A stretch of 32,283 nt of DNA, from positions 1 through 32,283 of the forward strand of contig JAEOTM010000175.1 of NCBI GenBank assembly GCA_016839815.1, given 5' to 3'. The notes beneath the pieces are model-generated. The model was not told the origin of the DNA. It was given only the letters and a program-made list of their open reading frames with translations, and searched no databases. The translations under genes were made by a program, and so were the position numbers. Shown here piece after piece: positions 31,264 to 32,283 of the stretch (position 1 is its first letter; every line of letters begins with the position of its first letter). This DNA is from Candidatus Hodarchaeota archaeon (lineage in GTDB: Archaea > Asgardarchaeota > Heimdallarchaeia > Hodarchaeales > Hodarchaeaceae).

Positions 31264-31721
31264 TTATCCCCAATGCCAAGAATACTTTTCAAAAAGTTTG
31301 GTTTTGTGATGAGCTTCCATTATTCGTGGGGAACTCCTTGATAACTGCGTAAGCGCTAGTAAAAAGGCGTCAACAGTTTTAGGGGTAATATTGCCAATTC
31401 GGTATTTTTTAGTTTGATCTTGATTAACTGCTTCAATATACAAACGCCCGTGCAGACCAGTAAGGAAAGAATAGCGTTGTAAGCGGGCCATTTCGAAAGA
31501 AATTTTCATCCGATTATAGAAGTCCAAGGAGTGGTAGTAGAAGAAAACACCCCATTTAAACTGATAGAATCCTGAGTAAGAACAATTCTTGTTTTACGAC
31601 TAAGAAAAGACAAAATTGCACATAGCGTTAGTCGCAATAGTATATTTGGCAACGAAGGGAAAATCAACTTTATAGGAGGTAAATGGAACAACAAATCTTC
31701 ACGTAAGATTACCATTCGCAC
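31264..31721 (-). pseudogene. PH-like-domain gene split by a frameshift, or two coupled genes
   Basis: Two adjacent minus-strand frames cover one apparent domain. The first (31721-31506; GTG 31721 or ATG 31715) ends TRIVLTQDSISLNGVFSS then TPWTSIIG and a stop. The second continues MKISFEMARLQRYSFLTGLH and ends GNITPKTVDAFLLAL. Read together, strands leading to a W-x-x-I turn followed by more strands and a closing helix look like a single PH-like fold. The stop TGA and the ATG of the second frame overlap as ATGA (31509-31506), so either a one-base indel broke the gene, a ribosomal frameshift joins it, or two coupled genes encode the halves. The N-terminal part is hydrophobic (PPIKLIFPSLPNILLRLTLC), possibly a membrane segment. 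Confidence 0.45.
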
Positions 31722-31864
31722 AATGGGTTCATCTAGTCAAAAATTATCAAAGAAAAAGACGAAATCAAAAGATAATCTTCCCTTTACCATATTACTTTAC
31801 TATTTAACTAAGTCAATTAACCTGACTTTTACAGTTATTTTTGTCTTTTGATGGTGTTATCAGC

Positions 31865-32283
31865 ATGTTTAATTGTATTGAGTTCTATAAAAAAGAAAAT
31901 GAGAAAATTTCCTCATCCTATACGGCTTCTATTAAAAGAATTAAACAAATAATTGAAGAAATTGGTTCTAATAAGGATGATTCAAAAGAAAAATATTATT
32001 CTTTCATGAACCATACGGCTAATTTAATTATTAAATTGTGTACCCTTGAAGAGAATTTATCGGATGAATATTTCAGAATTACACCTTTAAAAGAGTTACA
32101 AAATACAAATAACTCACTATACGATGAGGTTCTTCCTGAAAATTATGACAAAAGTTATGCTAATCCACAATATTGTGTAAAAATCTTTGGGAATGAATAT
32201 GGACAATTAATTTCATGGTTTTATACACTTTACCGTAGTTATATTTCCTATGCCTTTTATCATAAACGGTTTAAAATGGAAGA
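31865..32283 (+). CDS. N-terminal part of an M29-like aminopeptidase, cut by the window end
   Basis: An open plus-strand frame from ATG 31865 to the last base, about 139 codons, with no stop inside the window. It starts MFNCIEFYKKENEKIS, is helical at first, and then reads SLYDEVLPENYDKSYANPQY, followed by KIFGNEYGQLISWFYTLYRS and YISYAFYHKRF. The combination Y-D/E-x-x-L-P-E-N-Y-x-x-S-Y-A-N-P, then G-x-x-x-G-Q-L-x-S-x-x-Y, is what I recall from the N-terminal region of large (about 650-700-residue) aminopeptidases of the M29 type in Clostridia. The catalytic domain would lie beyond the window, so the call cannot be confirmed here. If right, it suggests transfer from Firmicutes. Confidence 0.55.
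   Translation, partial: MFNCIEFYKKENEKISSSYTASIKRIKQIIEEIGSNKDDSKEKYYSFMNHTANLIIKLCTLEENLSDEYFRITPLKELQNTNNSLYDEVLPENYDKSYANPQYCVKIFGNEYGQLISWFYTLYRSYISYAFYHKRFKME

Overview
The window looks like a piece of an archaeal chromosome, most likely from an Asgard archaeon (Lokiarchaeia/Heimdallarchaeia-like; the exact lineage cannot be settled by eye). The DNA is AT-rich. The archaeal signs are a geranylgeranyl-reductase-family flavoenzyme, a bifunctional phosphoglucose/phosphomannose isomerase, an Mrp/NBP35 ATPase, a rhomboid protease and BRE/TATA-type promoters. The Asgard-leaning signs are a 7-TM protein ending in a longin/profilin-like domain, an 848-residue protein that starts with a similar domain, and a thioredoxin fused to two V4R (Bet3/TRAPP-related) domains. 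No tRNA, rRNA, CRISPR array, insertion sequence or origin was recognised.

Layout. 1-5650: a CpXC zinc-finger protein next to a possibly decayed reading frame; a small regulatory island with an HTH regulator (1663-2376), a divergent 72-residue basic protein (1129-1347) and three copies of a TCAGT-N5-ACTGA operator; a MarR regulator with its own 19-bp palindrome, followed by a 4-TM protein; an MFS permease; a DUF998 membrane protein. 5700-8900: a methyltransferase, remnants of a surface protein with a C-terminal sorting-like anchor, then DUF362 plus a SagB-type nitroreductase. 8877-12100 (minus): Mrp ATPase translationally coupled to a thioredoxin-VKOR fusion, with a 7-TM/longin-like protein upstream. 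12224-16881 (plus): a DUF4213/DUF364 protein, a run of three small unknown genes, a Pro-rich C-tail-anchored unknown protein, and a TIM-barrel isomerase/epimerase. 16889-21198: a 4-TM protein, an isolated hypD, a GNAT acetyltransferase, and a two-gene unit of a winged-helix protein and an AAA-type ATPase. 21278-28477: sugar-phosphate isomerase, geranylgeranyl reductase, the 848-residue longin-like protein, then a GT-C glycosyltransferase overlapping a rhomboid protease. 28488-32283: the Trx-V4R-V4R protein behind a strong BRE/TATA promoter and a G-rich tract, small unknown genes, a split gene, and at the right edge the start of an M29-like aminopeptidase cut by the window end.

The genes do not form one pathway. 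Recurring themes are redox and thiol chemistry (VKOR-Trx, Mrp, HypD, DUF362/SagB, Trx-V4R), lipid and sugar metabolism (GGR, PGI/PMI, GT-C), and longin/V4R-type modules related to eukaryotic trafficking components. Many starts appear to be TTG or GTG, and Shine-Dalgarno sequences were used to choose between them where possible. All function calls come from reading motifs by eye; no database search was run.
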